From contig CACYIC010000020.1 of assembly GCA_902774325.1 (NCBI GenBank), positions 1 through 39,204 of the forward strand: a stretch of DNA of 39,204 nt, read 5' to 3'. The notes under the pieces are model-generated. The model ran no database searches. It saw nothing but the letters and a program-made list of their open reading frames with translations, and was not told the origin of the DNA. The DNA comes from an uncultured Ruminococcus sp. (GTDB lineage Bacteria > Bacillota > Clostridia > Oscillospirales > Acutalibacteraceae). Numbering within the stretch: position 1 is the stretch's first letter; each line of letters starts with the position of its first letter. The position numbers and the translations under genes are program-made. Below are positions 33,020-39,204 of this stretch, one piece after another.

Positions 33020-33128
33020 GGCAATACCTCATAATTCAGGTGTGCGGATTGCGAAGCAATATTTTTTTGGCAGACTGACAGAATAAAATTCAGGCAAAGG
33101 CGCGCGCCGCGAATTGTGCGGCGTCGCC
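33020..33128 (+). repeat. Dispersed inverted-end repeat, copy F (109 bp, best preserved)
   Basis: The left end is GGCAATACCTCATAATTCAG and the right end is CGCGAATTGTGCGGCGTCGC followed by C. The inverted right end, GGCGACGCCGCACAATTCGC, matches the left end at about 14 of 20 positions. TAAA stands directly on both sides (33016-33019 and 33129-33132), as in a 4-bp target duplication. The interior has ATTGCGAAGCAAT, a small hairpin, and no coding frame. It lies between the S1-domain gene and rmuC. Confidence 0.75.
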
Positions 33129-33140
33129 TAAATATCCGAG

Positions 33141-33176
33141 GCGGGTGAAAAAGACTGCGACAGTTTTTTCACCCGC
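33141..33176. other. Long near-perfect hairpin upstream of rmuC
   Basis: GCGGGTGAAAAA-g-ACTG (33141-33157) pairs with CAGTTTTTTCACCCGC (33161-33176): 16 bp, one bulged G and a 3-base loop. No T-run follows on either strand, though the stem itself contains A and T runs. It ends 5 bp before the rmuC -35 box. It may be a terminator variant, an RNA structure or a binding site. Confidence 0.6.
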
Positions 33177-33181
33177 TGATA

Positions 33182-33210
33182 TTGCGTTTCGCTTTGCTTT
33201 GTGATATATT
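33182..33210 (+). promoter_or_regulatory. rmuC promoter
   Basis: TTGCGT (33182-33187) and TATATT (33205-33210) are 17 bp apart, about 30 bp before the start codon. Confidence 0.6.
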
Positions 33211-33240
33211 ATTCTAAGATCGAGAAAAGGGGCAAAGCAA

Positions 33241-34500
33241 ATGAACGTTATCGAGATAATCACAATGGCGGCAGCGCTTACGGCGGTTGTGCTGCTCATT
33301 GTTTTAGTTCTGAAAAAGAACAATACCGGCAATTATGAGGATGAGCTATACAGGGCAAAGAACGAGATAATCTCCGCCGTCAAGGACGAAATGACTGCTC
33401 AGCAGAGCGTTCAGCGTCAGGAGCTGCTCACGCAGACCCAAAGCTCGATAAAAAACATGGGCGACATGATCTCGGACTCGCAGCAAGCCTCCTCGCGCCA
33501 GCAGAGAGAGCGGCTCGAAGACCTGGACGACAGGCTCAGGGAGTTTTCGGCTTCAAACGCCGGAGAGCTCGAAAAAATGCGCGAGACAATCGACAGGCGG
33601 TTTGAGTCGATACAGAACGAGAACAACCAAAAGCTCGAGGAAATGCGAAAAACCGTAGACGAGAGGCTTGAGAAATCGCTCGAGGACAAGATGAACAAGA
33701 GCTTTTCGCTCGTCAGCGAGCGACTTGAGCAGGTCTACAAGGGCTTGGGAGAAATGCAGAACCTCGCGACAGGAGTGGGCGACCTGAAAAAGGTGCTCTC
33801 AAACGTCAAGACCAGGGGCATACTCGGCGAGATACAGCTCGGAAGCATTCTTTCGGAGATCCTGTCCCCCGAGCAGTACGCGGAAAATGTCGCGACCAAA
33901 AAAGGCTCCTCAAATGTCGTTGAATACGCCATAAAGCTGCCCGCAAAGGACGAGGGCTTTATCTGGCTGCCTATCGACTCAAAATTCCCGGGCGACACCT
34001 ACGCCGCTCTGCGCGACGCAACGGAAAGCGGCGACAAGGCGCAGATCGACCTTGCCGCCAAAGCGCTGATAAACACCATTCGCAGCGAGGCGAAGGATAT
34101 CAGCACAAAATATATAGACCCGCCGAACACTACCGAATTTGCGATCATGTTCCTGCCCTTCGAGGGACTTTACGCCGAGGTCGTCAACCGCGGGATGGTT
34201 GAGGTCCTGCAGCGCGATTTCAAGGTGAATATCGCGGGACCGAGCACCATGGCGGCGCTGCTGAACTCACTTCAAATGGGCTTTAAAACCCTCGCGGTCC
34301 AGAAGCGCAGCGCCGAGGTCTGGGAGGTGCTCGGAGGCGTTAAGAAGGAATTTGATTCCTTTGCCGACGTGCTCGACAGAACCCAGAAAAAGCTTGAGCA
34401 AGCCAACCACGACCTCGATACCCTTGTCGGAGTGCGCACAAGGCAGATCAGGCGCAGGCTCAAGGATGTTCAGTCGGCATCAACGCCCGAGATCGAGTGA
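33241..34500 (+). CDS. rmuC: DNA recombination protein RmuC homologue
   Basis: RmuC proteins limit recombination between inverted repeats and carry a predicted PD-(D/E)XK-like nuclease domain. The 419 residues begin with a membrane anchor (about 5-24, AAALTAVVLLIVLVL). A long coiled coil follows (about 35-165, rich in Gln, Glu, Lys and Arg). The RmuC domain (about 170-385) includes GVGDLKKVLSNVKTRGILGE, SNVVEYAIKLPAKDEGFIWL, PIDSKFPGDTY, TEFAIMFLPFEGLYAEVV, and VNIAGPSTMAALLNSLQMGF. All are family hallmarks. AAGGGG precedes the ATG. It is monocistronic and converges with the amidase gene one base beyond its stop. Confidence 0.94.
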   Translation: MNVIEIITMAAALTAVVLLIVLVLKKNNTGNYEDELYRAKNEIISAVKDEMTAQQSVQRQELLTQTQSSIKNMGDMISDSQQASSRQQRERLEDLDDRLREFSASNAGELEKMRETIDRRFESIQNENNQKLEEMRKTVDERLEKSLEDKMNKSFSLVSERLEQVYKGLGEMQNLATGVGDLKKVLSNVKTRGILGEIQLGSILSEILSPEQYAENVATKKGSSNVVEYAIKLPAKDEGFIWLPIDSKFPGDTYAALRDATESGDKAQIDLAAKALINTIRSEAKDISTKYIDPPNTTEFAIMFLPFEGLYAEVVNRGMVEVLQRDFKVNIAGPSTMAALLNSLQMGFKTLAVQKRSAEVWEVLGGVKKEFDSFADVLDRTQKKLEQANHDLDTLVGVRTRQIRRRLKDVQSASTPEIE

Positions 34501-34501
34501 T

Positions 34502-35044
34502 TCAAGGCTCAACAAACGGAACGCCGAGATATTCGGCGACAGACTTCGCAAGCGTCCGCGCTATGGTCTGAATGTTATCGCGTATCCAATTCGCGTCGTC
34601 GCGGTTGTCATGATAAGCGGTTTCGATCAGAACGGCGGGCGCTTTTGTTCTGCGCAGCTCCGCCAGATTAGCGGAGGGCACAAGCTTGATATTTCCGGGT
34701 TCGCGGTAGATCGACTTGTAATTATTCATCAGGATTTCCGCGAAGCGTCTGCCCTTCGCGCTCGTGGGGTAGTAGTAGATCTGCACTCCGGTGTTCTTCC
34801 CCGCCTGAGCCTCGGGAGAGGCGTTGCTGTGGATGGCGAGGTGAAGATCGTAATTCTGAGCGTTTGAATCGTTGATTATCTGACTCAGGCTCTGCATAGG
34901 GTCGTTGCGGTCAAACGAGATACCGCTCGCCGTGAGATACGGCTCCATGGCGTCCGCTATCAGATTCATGTAATATTCCTCATTGCCGCCGTCGATATAG
35001 GGGTTGAATTCCTGCGCTGACGGACTCAAAAAGATTTTGGACAT
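34502..35044 (-). CDS. N-acetylmuramoyl-L-alanine amidase-like protein (Amidase_3 type)
   Basis: The 180 residues fit the zinc amidase fold that cleaves peptides from murein: GNEEYYMNLIADAMEPYL (zinc-ligand Glu), DLHLAIHSNASPEA (zinc-ligand His), a conserved YYYP, and APAVLIETAYHDN with the catalytic Glu. The usual first zinc ligand, in a G-H-G motif, is replaced by FLSPSAQEFN, a variant opening seen in a clostridial subgroup. There is no signal peptide or membrane anchor, so export, if any, is by another route such as lysis or sporulation. AGAGGA is 6 bases before ATG 35044; an upstream ATG at 35077 lacks a site. Confidence 0.82.
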   Translation of the reverse strand: MSKIFLSPSAQEFNPYIDGGNEEYYMNLIADAMEPYLTASGISFDRNDPMQSLSQIINDSNAQNYDLHLAIHSNASPEAQAGKNTGVQIYYYPTSAKGRRFAEILMNNYKSIYREPGNIKLVPSANLAELRRTKAPAVLIETAYHDNRDDANWIRDNIQTIARTLAKSVAEYLGVPFVEP

Positions 35045-35119
35045 ACAATTCCTCTTTTCTTTATGTTGATGGTACATGATATGAGGAAAACCAAAAAAGG
35101 TGCGGAAAACATAAGATAC

Positions 35120-35148
35120 ATATTATCCTGTCCCGCCTTGCTCCGCAA
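35120..35148 (-). promoter_or_regulatory. Possible amidase promoter
   Basis: TTGCGG (35143-35148) and TAATAT (35120-35125) are 17 bp apart on the minus strand. Both boxes deviate from consensus. Confidence 0.4.
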
Positions 35149-35292
35149 ATTTTCCTGCCGACGCTATAAAAAACAAATTATCATAAAATAGTATTATAAT
35201 TCTCTGTCGCAATTAAAATTAGCAGTTTGTATGATAATATAAATTAATGGAATTAAAATTCTGTTAAATTTATTTTTTAGGAGGATTCTACT
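35149..35292. other. AT-rich leader of the rubrerythrin gene
   Basis: It contains TATAAT at 35195-35200 without a matching -35, several weaker AT-rich boxes, the palindrome GAATTAAAATTC (35250-35261) and the AGGAGG ribosome site near 35279. Rubrerythrin genes are often under peroxide (PerR) control, but I see no convincing PerR box here. Confidence 0.35.
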
Positions 35293-35838
35293 ATGAAATG
35301 GGTTTGTACTGTATGCGGATATATCCACGAGGGAGATCAGCCCCCCGAGAAATGCCCTGTCTGCAAGCAGCCCGCTTCCAAGTTTAAGCCTATGGAAGAG
35401 GACGCTGAGTTTGCAACCGTCCACAAGCTGGGCGAAGGCAAGGCTGAGGGCGTGAGCGAGGACATCATCGCCGACCTGAGAGCTAATTTTGAGGGCGAGT
35501 GCAGCGAGGTAGGAATGTATCTTGCTATGGCGAGAGTCGCCGACAGAGAGGGCTATCCCGAGATCGCCGAGGCGTTCAAGCGCTACGCCTTTGAGGAAGC
35601 CGACCATGCTTCACGCTTCGCAGAGCTTCTCGGAGAGGTTCTCACCGACAGCACCGAAAAGAACCTCAAGATGCGCGCCGACGCTGAGGCGGGCGCCTGC
35701 GAGGGCAAGTTCGATCTCGCAAAACGCGCAAAGGCAGCCAACCTCGACGCTATCCACGACACCGTCCACGAAATGGCTAAGGACGAAGCCAGACACGGCG
35801 CGGGCTTTAAGGGACTGCTTAAGAGATATTTCGGTTAA
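35293..35838 (+). CDS. Reverse rubrerythrin (rubredoxin domain first)
   Basis: This peroxide-reducing non-haem iron protein protects anaerobes from oxygen and hydrogen peroxide. The 181 residues start with a rubredoxin-type iron site (Cys5, Cys8, Cys21, Cys24: CTVCGY...CPVC). A ferritin-like four-helix diiron domain follows (about 40-181), with Glu and His ligands in [27 protein letters not shown] and [11 protein letters not shown]. The domain order is the reverse of classical rubrerythrin and matches the clostridial reverse form induced by oxygen. AGGAGG precedes the ATG. A small membrane-peptide frame begins 9 bases after its stop. Confidence 0.94.
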   Translation: MKWVCTVCGYIHEGDQPPEKCPVCKQPASKFKPMEEDAEFATVHKLGEGKAEGVSEDIIADLRANFEGECSEVGMYLAMARVADREGYPEIAEAFKRYAFEEADHASRFAELLGEVLTDSTEKNLKMRADAEAGACEGKFDLAKRAKAANLDAIHDTVHEMAKDEARHGAGFKGLLKRYFG

Positions 35839-35847
35839 TGATAATTG

Positions 35848-36024
35848 ATGGATAAAGAAAGCATATTAATTGAAATTGAAAAACAGTCTTTGGACATTCA
35901 AAAGAAGTCTTTGGAAAAGTTGACAGCTATACATAAGTGGATAACTTTTTTCGGTGTTGTGACTATTATCAGTCTTACCGCCGGTTTGATTTCGGTTATC
36001 GCTATGTTGGCTAATATGAAATAA
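35848..36024 (+). CDS. Small membrane peptide, 58 residues
   Basis: This short frame opens MDKESILIEIEKQSLDIQKK and goes on SLEKLTAIHKW. The hydrophobic segment ITFFGVVTIISLTAGLISVI follows, ending AMLANMK. The pattern, an amphipathic helix followed by one membrane segment, recurs in small proteins of Firmicutes as far as I remember. It lies 9 bases past the rubrerythrin stop, in the same direction and before a terminator, so it is probably on the same mRNA. No good ribosome site is visible, which lowers confidence; coupling to the preceding stop is possible. Its AT-rich codon use differs from rubrerythrin. Function is unknown. Confidence 0.55.
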   Translation: MDKESILIEIEKQSLDIQKKSLEKLTAIHKWITFFGVVTIISLTAGLISVIAMLANMK

Positions 36025-36079
36025 AAACAGATCCGGAAAAACTGTTTTTGAGGGAAGGGAGTTATCCTTTCCCTCTTTT
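36023..36079 (+). terminator. Two adjoining terminator-like hairpins after the small peptide
   Basis: AAAAACAG/CTGTTTTT (about 36024-36049) is followed by GAGGGAA/TTCCCTC (36050-36056 with 36069-36075) and TTTTCTTCTGTCTTTT. The second stem is the better terminator. The next 110 bases hold nothing I recognise apart from a faint repeat-like stretch at 36136-36155. Confidence 0.65.
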
Positions 36080-36185
36080 CTTCTGTCTTTTATTTTGCAA
36101 AACGATATCGGCATAGAGCCACAGCGGATAGAAACGGCGATACAGAATCGCGCGCAATTGTTGTAATTTTATCACAAGAAAGCCG

Positions 36186-36213
36186 AAAAAAGAGCGGGGC
36201 ACGCGCCCCGCTC
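36186..36213 (-). terminator. Terminator of the small zinc-ribbon membrane protein gene
   Basis: GAGCGGGGC (36192-36200) pairs perfectly with GCCCCGCTC (36205-36213). On the minus strand TTTTTT follows directly. Confidence 0.9.
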
Positions 36214-36258
36214 TCTAATTCTTGTTCTGTTTTGATCGGTTTTCTAAAGCCGCCGCTT

Positions 36259-36651
36259 TTACTGCTCCTTCATTTTCCCGCACAGAATGCACTTTGTCAC
36301 CACGCGGGAGTTTTTCTCTCCGCAGGCAGGACAGGTCCACGCTCCGCCGGCGGAGCTGCCTTTGGCGGCTGTTGAGACGCTTGCGGCAGGAGATATCACG
36401 ACAGGCGTGACCGGCGCGGTTTTGGTTATGGATCCTTCCGCGGATTTTTTTGAAAGATAATAATCGACCTTATCCGTCAGCTCGTCTATTCTTTTGATTA
36501 TATAGCCGAAGCCGAAATATATCAATGCGAACAGGAAGGTAATAAGCCAGACGAGCAGACAGATACCGAAATTATCGCTGCTATCGCCCGCAACTATTCC
36601 CGAAATAAAGCCGATTATCGAAATCAGCACGCCGACAATCGTAAGCGCCAT
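36259..36651 (-). CDS. Small membrane protein with C-terminal zinc ribbon
   Basis: The protein has 130 residues. Two membrane helices (about 3-22 LTIVGVLISIIGFISGIVAG and 29-51 FGICLLVWLITFLFALIYFG) are followed by a short coiled region (IIKRIDELTDKVDYYL). An Ala/Ser/Thr/Pro-rich linker leads to a zinc ribbon, WTCPACGEKNSRVVTKCILC. The family is not recognised. The start is set by AGGTGAT 7 bases before ATG 36651; a longer in-frame start at 36738 would begin beyond a stem-loop and is rejected. The plan, membrane anchor plus zinc ribbon, is the mirror image of the protein at 5749-6774. Confidence 0.7.
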   Translation of the reverse strand: MALTIVGVLISIIGFISGIVAGDSSDNFGICLLVWLITFLFALIYFGFGYIIKRIDELTDKVDYYLSKKSAEGSITKTAPVTPVVISPAASVSTAAKGSSAGGAWTCPACGEKNSRVVTKCILCGKMKEQ

Positions 36652-36680
36652 AATATCACCTTTTTTTACAAATTGAAAGA

Positions 36681-36708
36681 GGAAGAGTTTTCGACTCTTC
36701 CTTTTTCT
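36681..36708 (+). terminator. Hairpin between ppa and the zinc-ribbon gene
   Basis: GGAAGAGT and ACTCTTCC (36681-36688 with 36694-36701) are followed on the plus strand by TTTTTCT. Read on the minus strand the tail is only TCTTTC. It may still end ppa transcripts, or limit antisense transcription. A second stem (ATGAaCGGG with CCCGTcAT, about 36784-36806) lies just after the ppa stop. Confidence 0.55.
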
Positions 36709-36815
36709 ATAACAGGAAAACTCCGATTTAAGAATCAAGCAGAAACAGCTCCGCTGTTCGCGGCATTATGACCCGCCGCCGCGGATGAACGGGAAAACGC
36801 CCGTCATAAAGAATT

Positions 36816-37352
36816 TTACTCCATCAGGAAATCCCGGTTATAGCTTTCCATCGCGCTCTTGATTACTTCCTTTGCCTTTTCCGCGCCGCTGATCTCTTTT
36901 ACGTTTGTCATCTTATTGATCTCAAGCATCTTGTATACCTGGAAGAAATGCCTGATTTCATCAAAACGGTGCTTTGGAAGATCCTTGATATCATTGTAGC
37001 AGTTGTAATTCGGGTCGTTTACTGGTACAGCTATGATTTTTTCGTCGCTGCTGTCGTCATCTATCATGATAAGCACGCCGATAGGCTTGCACTCTACCAG
37101 AGTCATGGGAAGTATCGTTTCGCTGCATAGCACGAGAACGTCGAGCGGGTCGCCGTCGTCGCAGTAAGTGAGAGGAATAAATCCGTAGTTTGAGGGATAA
37201 TGAGTAGAGGTAAAGAGAACACGGTCGAGCTTGAGCATACCCGTTTCTTTATCCATCTCATATTTATTCTTTCCGCCTTTGGAAATTTCAATTACGGCGT
37301 AAAAGCATTCGGGTGTGATTCTTTCCGGTGAAATGTCGTGCCAAATATTCAT
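36816..37352 (-). CDS. ppa: Inorganic pyrophosphatase, family I
   Basis: This soluble enzyme hydrolyses pyrophosphate to phosphate, pulling biosynthetic reactions forward. The 178 residues contain the signature DGDPLDVLV with its metal-binding Asp residues (about 66-74). Other conserved blocks are YAVIEISKGGKNKYEMDKET, YPSNYGFIP and LPKHRFDEIRHFFQVYK. Many Clostridia instead use a family II enzyme or a membrane pyrophosphatase, so the family I enzyme is worth noting but not rare. The gene has a perfect consensus promoter placed right behind the P-type ATPase gene. Confidence 0.94.
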   Translation of the reverse strand: MNIWHDISPERITPECFYAVIEISKGGKNKYEMDKETGMLKLDRVLFTSTHYPSNYGFIPLTYCDDGDPLDVLVLCSETILPMTLVECKPIGVLIMIDDDSSDEKIIAVPVNDPNYNCYNDIKDLPKHRFDEIRHFFQVYKMLEINKMTNVKEISGAEKAKEVIKSAMESYNRDFLME

Positions 37353-37387
37353 TATTTTGTCCCCTTTCTTAAGACTTCTTATAATAA

Positions 37388-37416
37388 ATTATAAGAAAAT
37401 AATAGGGGATTGTCAA
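37388..37416 (-). promoter_or_regulatory. Perfect consensus promoter of ppa
   Basis: TTGACA (37411-37416) and TATAAT (37388-37393) are both exact with 17-bp spacing. The -35 box is 1 bp past the ATPase stop codon, leaving no room for a terminator between the genes. Confidence 0.9.
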
Positions 37417-37417
37417 G

Positions 37418-39204
37418 CTATTTTCTCACCGCGTCGGCAATCGCTTTTATAATTTGAATTATCAGCGTGGGCGCGAAGGCAAGAGCCGCGATCAGACCGT
37501 ATTGAGCTGGCTCAAGAGCGACAACGCTGAAAAGTCCGTAAAGCGCGGGGATCAGGAGCACGGAGAAAAGAAGCACAAGTCCGGCAAGGAAGGCGCCGAC
37601 GCTGTAAATATTGCTGAACAGTCCGATTTTGAGTATAGAGCTCTTGCTGCGGCAGTTGAAGCCGTGGAAAAGACGCGAGAGCGTGAGCGTGGCGAACGCC
37701 ATAGTGCTCGCGGTTTCGGCGTTGATTTTAAGCCCGAGCAGGAAAGCGGTGATGACCGAAACAGCGATCAAAGCGCCCTGACCGAACATCAGCATTGTAA
37801 AATCCCTTGTGAGTATCCCTTGCTTCGGGTCGCGCGGCTTCTGATCGAGCAAGCCCTTCTCGGGCCTTTCCATGCCGATGGCAAGCGCCGGAAGGGAGTC
37901 GGTAAGAAGGTTGATGAACAGCAGATGAACGGGCATGAACGGCACGGGAAGAGCCGCGAAGGAGGCGAACAGAACCGTGAAGATCGCCGCCATATTGCCC
38001 GAAAGCAGATAGAGGATAGAGTTTTTGATATTTCGGTAGACGTTTCTGCCGTTTGCGACAGCCTTGATGATAGTGGCAAAGTCGTCGTCCTGAAGGATCA
38101 TCGAGGCGGCGTCCTTGCTGACCTCGGTTCCCGTTATTCCCATAGCGACGCCGATATCCGCCTTCTTGAGCGCGGGCGCGTCGTTTACTCCGTCGCCGGT
38201 CATCGAAACGATATTGCCCTTCTTCTGCCACGCCTCAACGATCCTGATCTTGTTTTCGGGTGAAACCCGGGCGTAAACGGAGATCCTGTCGATTATCTTG
38301 TCGAGCTCCTCATCGCTCATTGCGTCAAGCTCCAAGCCCGTCACAGCAAGATCGCCGTCGTTCATGATGCCGATCTGCTTGGCGATCGCGGAGGCGGTTA
38401 TCTTGTGGTCGCCCGTTATCATTATCGGCTTGATTCCCGCGCGGAAAGCGTCGGCAACCGCCTGACGGCTCTCCTCTCTGGGCGGATCCATCATCGAAAC
38501 CAGACCGATGAAGATGAAGTCCTTTTCGTTCTCAACAGTAAGCTCCTCGCCGCTTTCCTTGTAGGCGAAGGTCAGGACGCGCAGACCCTGCTCCGAGAAT
38601 TCCATATTCTTTTTGAGTATCCTGTCCTTATCCTCAGGGGTGATGGGACGGACGCTGTCGCCGTCGGCAATGCTCACACAGCGCTCAAGGATGGAATCGA
38701 GCGCGCCCTTTGTGAGGACATGAGGAACTCCGTGGATCATATACTTAGTGCTCATCATCTTGCGGTCGGAGTCGAACGCGAGCTCATCCATGCGTGCGAT
38801 CGTATCGCGGATGATGTTTTCGTCAAGATCGATATGCCTTGTGCACTCGATCAGAGCGTATTCTGTGGGGTCTCCTATTCCCCTTCCGTCGACGATGCTC
38901 GAATCATTGTTGAGCACCATATCGTAGATAAGTATGCGGTGAAGCCATTTTGATATATCAAGTCCCGCCTCGGTGATAGTTTCGCCGTCAACATAGATCC
39001 TCTGAACGGTCATTTTGTTCTGGGTGAGCGTTCCTGTCTTATCCGAGCAGATGACCGAGACGCAGCCGAGGCTTTCGACCGCCTTAAGATCCTTAATTAC
39101 CGCGTTTTCCTTCGCCATCTTCTGAGTTCCCATAGCCTGAACAATGGTAACTATCGAGCCCAGAGCCTCCGGGATCGCGGCGACAGCAAGCGCCACGGCG
39201 TACA
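37418..39204 (-). CDS. Calcium-type cation-transporting P-type ATPase, C-terminal part (cut by right edge)
   Basis: This P-type ATPase of the P2 (SERCA/PMCA-like) group pumps a cation, probably Ca2+, across the cytoplasmic membrane. The frame is open to the right edge; residues before the visible VALAVAAIPEALGSIV (the fourth membrane helix with its P-E-A-L motif) are missing, so the first visible Met is not the start. Then come the phosphorylation site ICSDKTGTLTQNKM, the nucleotide-binding domain with VLTKGALDSIL, the TGDH loop (MITGDHKITA), the hinge MTGDGVNDAPALKKADIGVA, and six C-terminal membrane helices beginning near NSILYLLSGNMAAIFTVLFA. About 595 residues are visible of a usual 880-900. 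Ion choice is inferred from family only. Confidence 0.92.
   Translation of the reverse strand, partial: YAVALAVAAIPEALGSIVTIVQAMGTQKMAKENAVIKDLKAVESLGCVSVICSDKTGTLTQNKMTVQRIYVDGETITEAGLDISKWLHRILIYDMVLNNDSSIVDGRGIGDPTEYALIECTRHIDLDENIIRDTIARMDELAFDSDRKMMSTKYMIHGVPHVLTKGALDSILERCVSIADGDSVRPITPEDKDRILKKNMEFSEQGLRVLTFAYKESGEELTVENEKDFIFIGLVSMMDPPREESRQAVADAFRAGIKPIMITGDHKITASAIAKQIGIMNDGDLAVTGLELDAMSDEELDKIIDRISVYARVSPENKIRIVEAWQKKGNIVSMTGDGVNDAPALKKADIGVAMGITGTEVSKDAASMILQDDDFATIIKAVANGRNVYRNIKNSILYLLSGNMAAIFTVLFASFAALPVPFMPVHLLFINLLTDSLPALAIGMERPEKGLLDQKPRDPKQGILTRDFTMLMFGQGALIAVSVITAFLLGLKINAETASTMAFATLTLSRLFHGFNCRSKSSILKIGLFSNIYSVGAFLAGLVLLFSVLLIPALYGLFSVVALEPAQYGLIAALAFAPTLIIQIIKAIADAVRK

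Noticed and set aside
35149-35292. PerR box in front of rubrerythrin
   Set aside because: Only general AT-rich palindromes are present; none matches the PerR pattern of inverted TTATAAT halves well enough.
36136-36155. Possible seventh copy of the repeat end (GGCGATACAGAATCGCGCGC)
   Set aside because: Only the first eight bases match exactly and the rest needs gaps; too weak to count.
36740-36815. GC-rich stretch after ppa resembling the repeat family
   Set aside because: It lacks the GGCRAYACCGC end; it forms its own hairpins near the ppa stop.
1-39204. CRISPR array, prophage structural genes or a defence island
   Set aside because: No regularly spaced direct repeats, cas genes, capsid or tail genes, or toxin-antitoxin pairs could be seen; apart from the xis-int end and the IS fragment the window is core chromosome.

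Overview
The window looks like chromosome of a Gram-positive anaerobe of the class Clostridia, most likely a Ruminococcus-like member of the Oscillospiraceae. The evidence is the DnaD and DnaI-type replication proteins, a bacterial V-type ATPase operon, a reverse-domain-order rubrerythrin, CpsB- and MocR-type proteins, strong Shine-Dalgarno sites and many consensus sigma-A promoters with 17-bp spacers. Assignment below family level is inference. The core genes are GC-rich. The first 1.9 kb is visibly AT-richer and is the end of a mobile element.

Region 1 (1-2217): the start of an insertion-sequence transposase runs off the left edge. An excisionase-like gene and a tyrosine integrase broken by a one-base frameshift follow, ending against the 3' end of a tRNA-Pro gene, a classic integration target. 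tRNA-Gln and tRNA-Pro form a small minus-strand transcription unit with a perfect consensus promoter.

Region 2 (2235-8560): minus-strand dnaD and dnaI (helicase loading) and prfB (release factor 2, without the usual programmed frameshift). Next come a divergent RING/zinc-ribbon membrane protein and galU, then a convergent PHP phosphatase.

Region 3 (8630-18983): one long plus-strand operon from a single visible promoter to a strong terminator. It holds a deleted ACT-domain gene, its usual partner (DUF711/UPF0210), and a complete V-type ATPase gene set in the order G/H, C, I, K, F, E, A, B, D. One repeat element sits between C and I and a repeat end sits between E and A.

Region 4 (18999-24995): a tightly packed minus-strand operon, murD - M42 peptidase - M42 peptidase - GNAT - methionine gamma-lyase-like PLP enzyme - potassium channel, mostly with overlapping or near-abutting ends. 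It is divergent from a MocR-type regulator.

Region 5 (25067-39204): the MocR regulator; phosphatase - leuB - CpsB-like PHP phosphatase on the minus strand behind a promoter that faces the xre promoter; a lipoprotein cyclophilin and HAD hydrolase; an S1-domain protein; rmuC; an amidase; reverse rubrerythrin followed by an unlisted 58-residue membrane peptide; a small zinc-ribbon membrane protein; ppa; and the C-terminal part of a calcium-type P-type ATPase cut by the right edge.

The most unusual signal is a dispersed family of short repeats with inverted ends (consensus about GGCRAYACCGCAYAATTCGC). There are three two-ended copies (33, 82 and 109 bp) and three solo ends in 39 kb, lodged in leaders, intercistronic gaps and at gene ends. 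It behaves like a miniature inverted-repeat element (MITE). I saw no CRISPR array and no rRNA gene.
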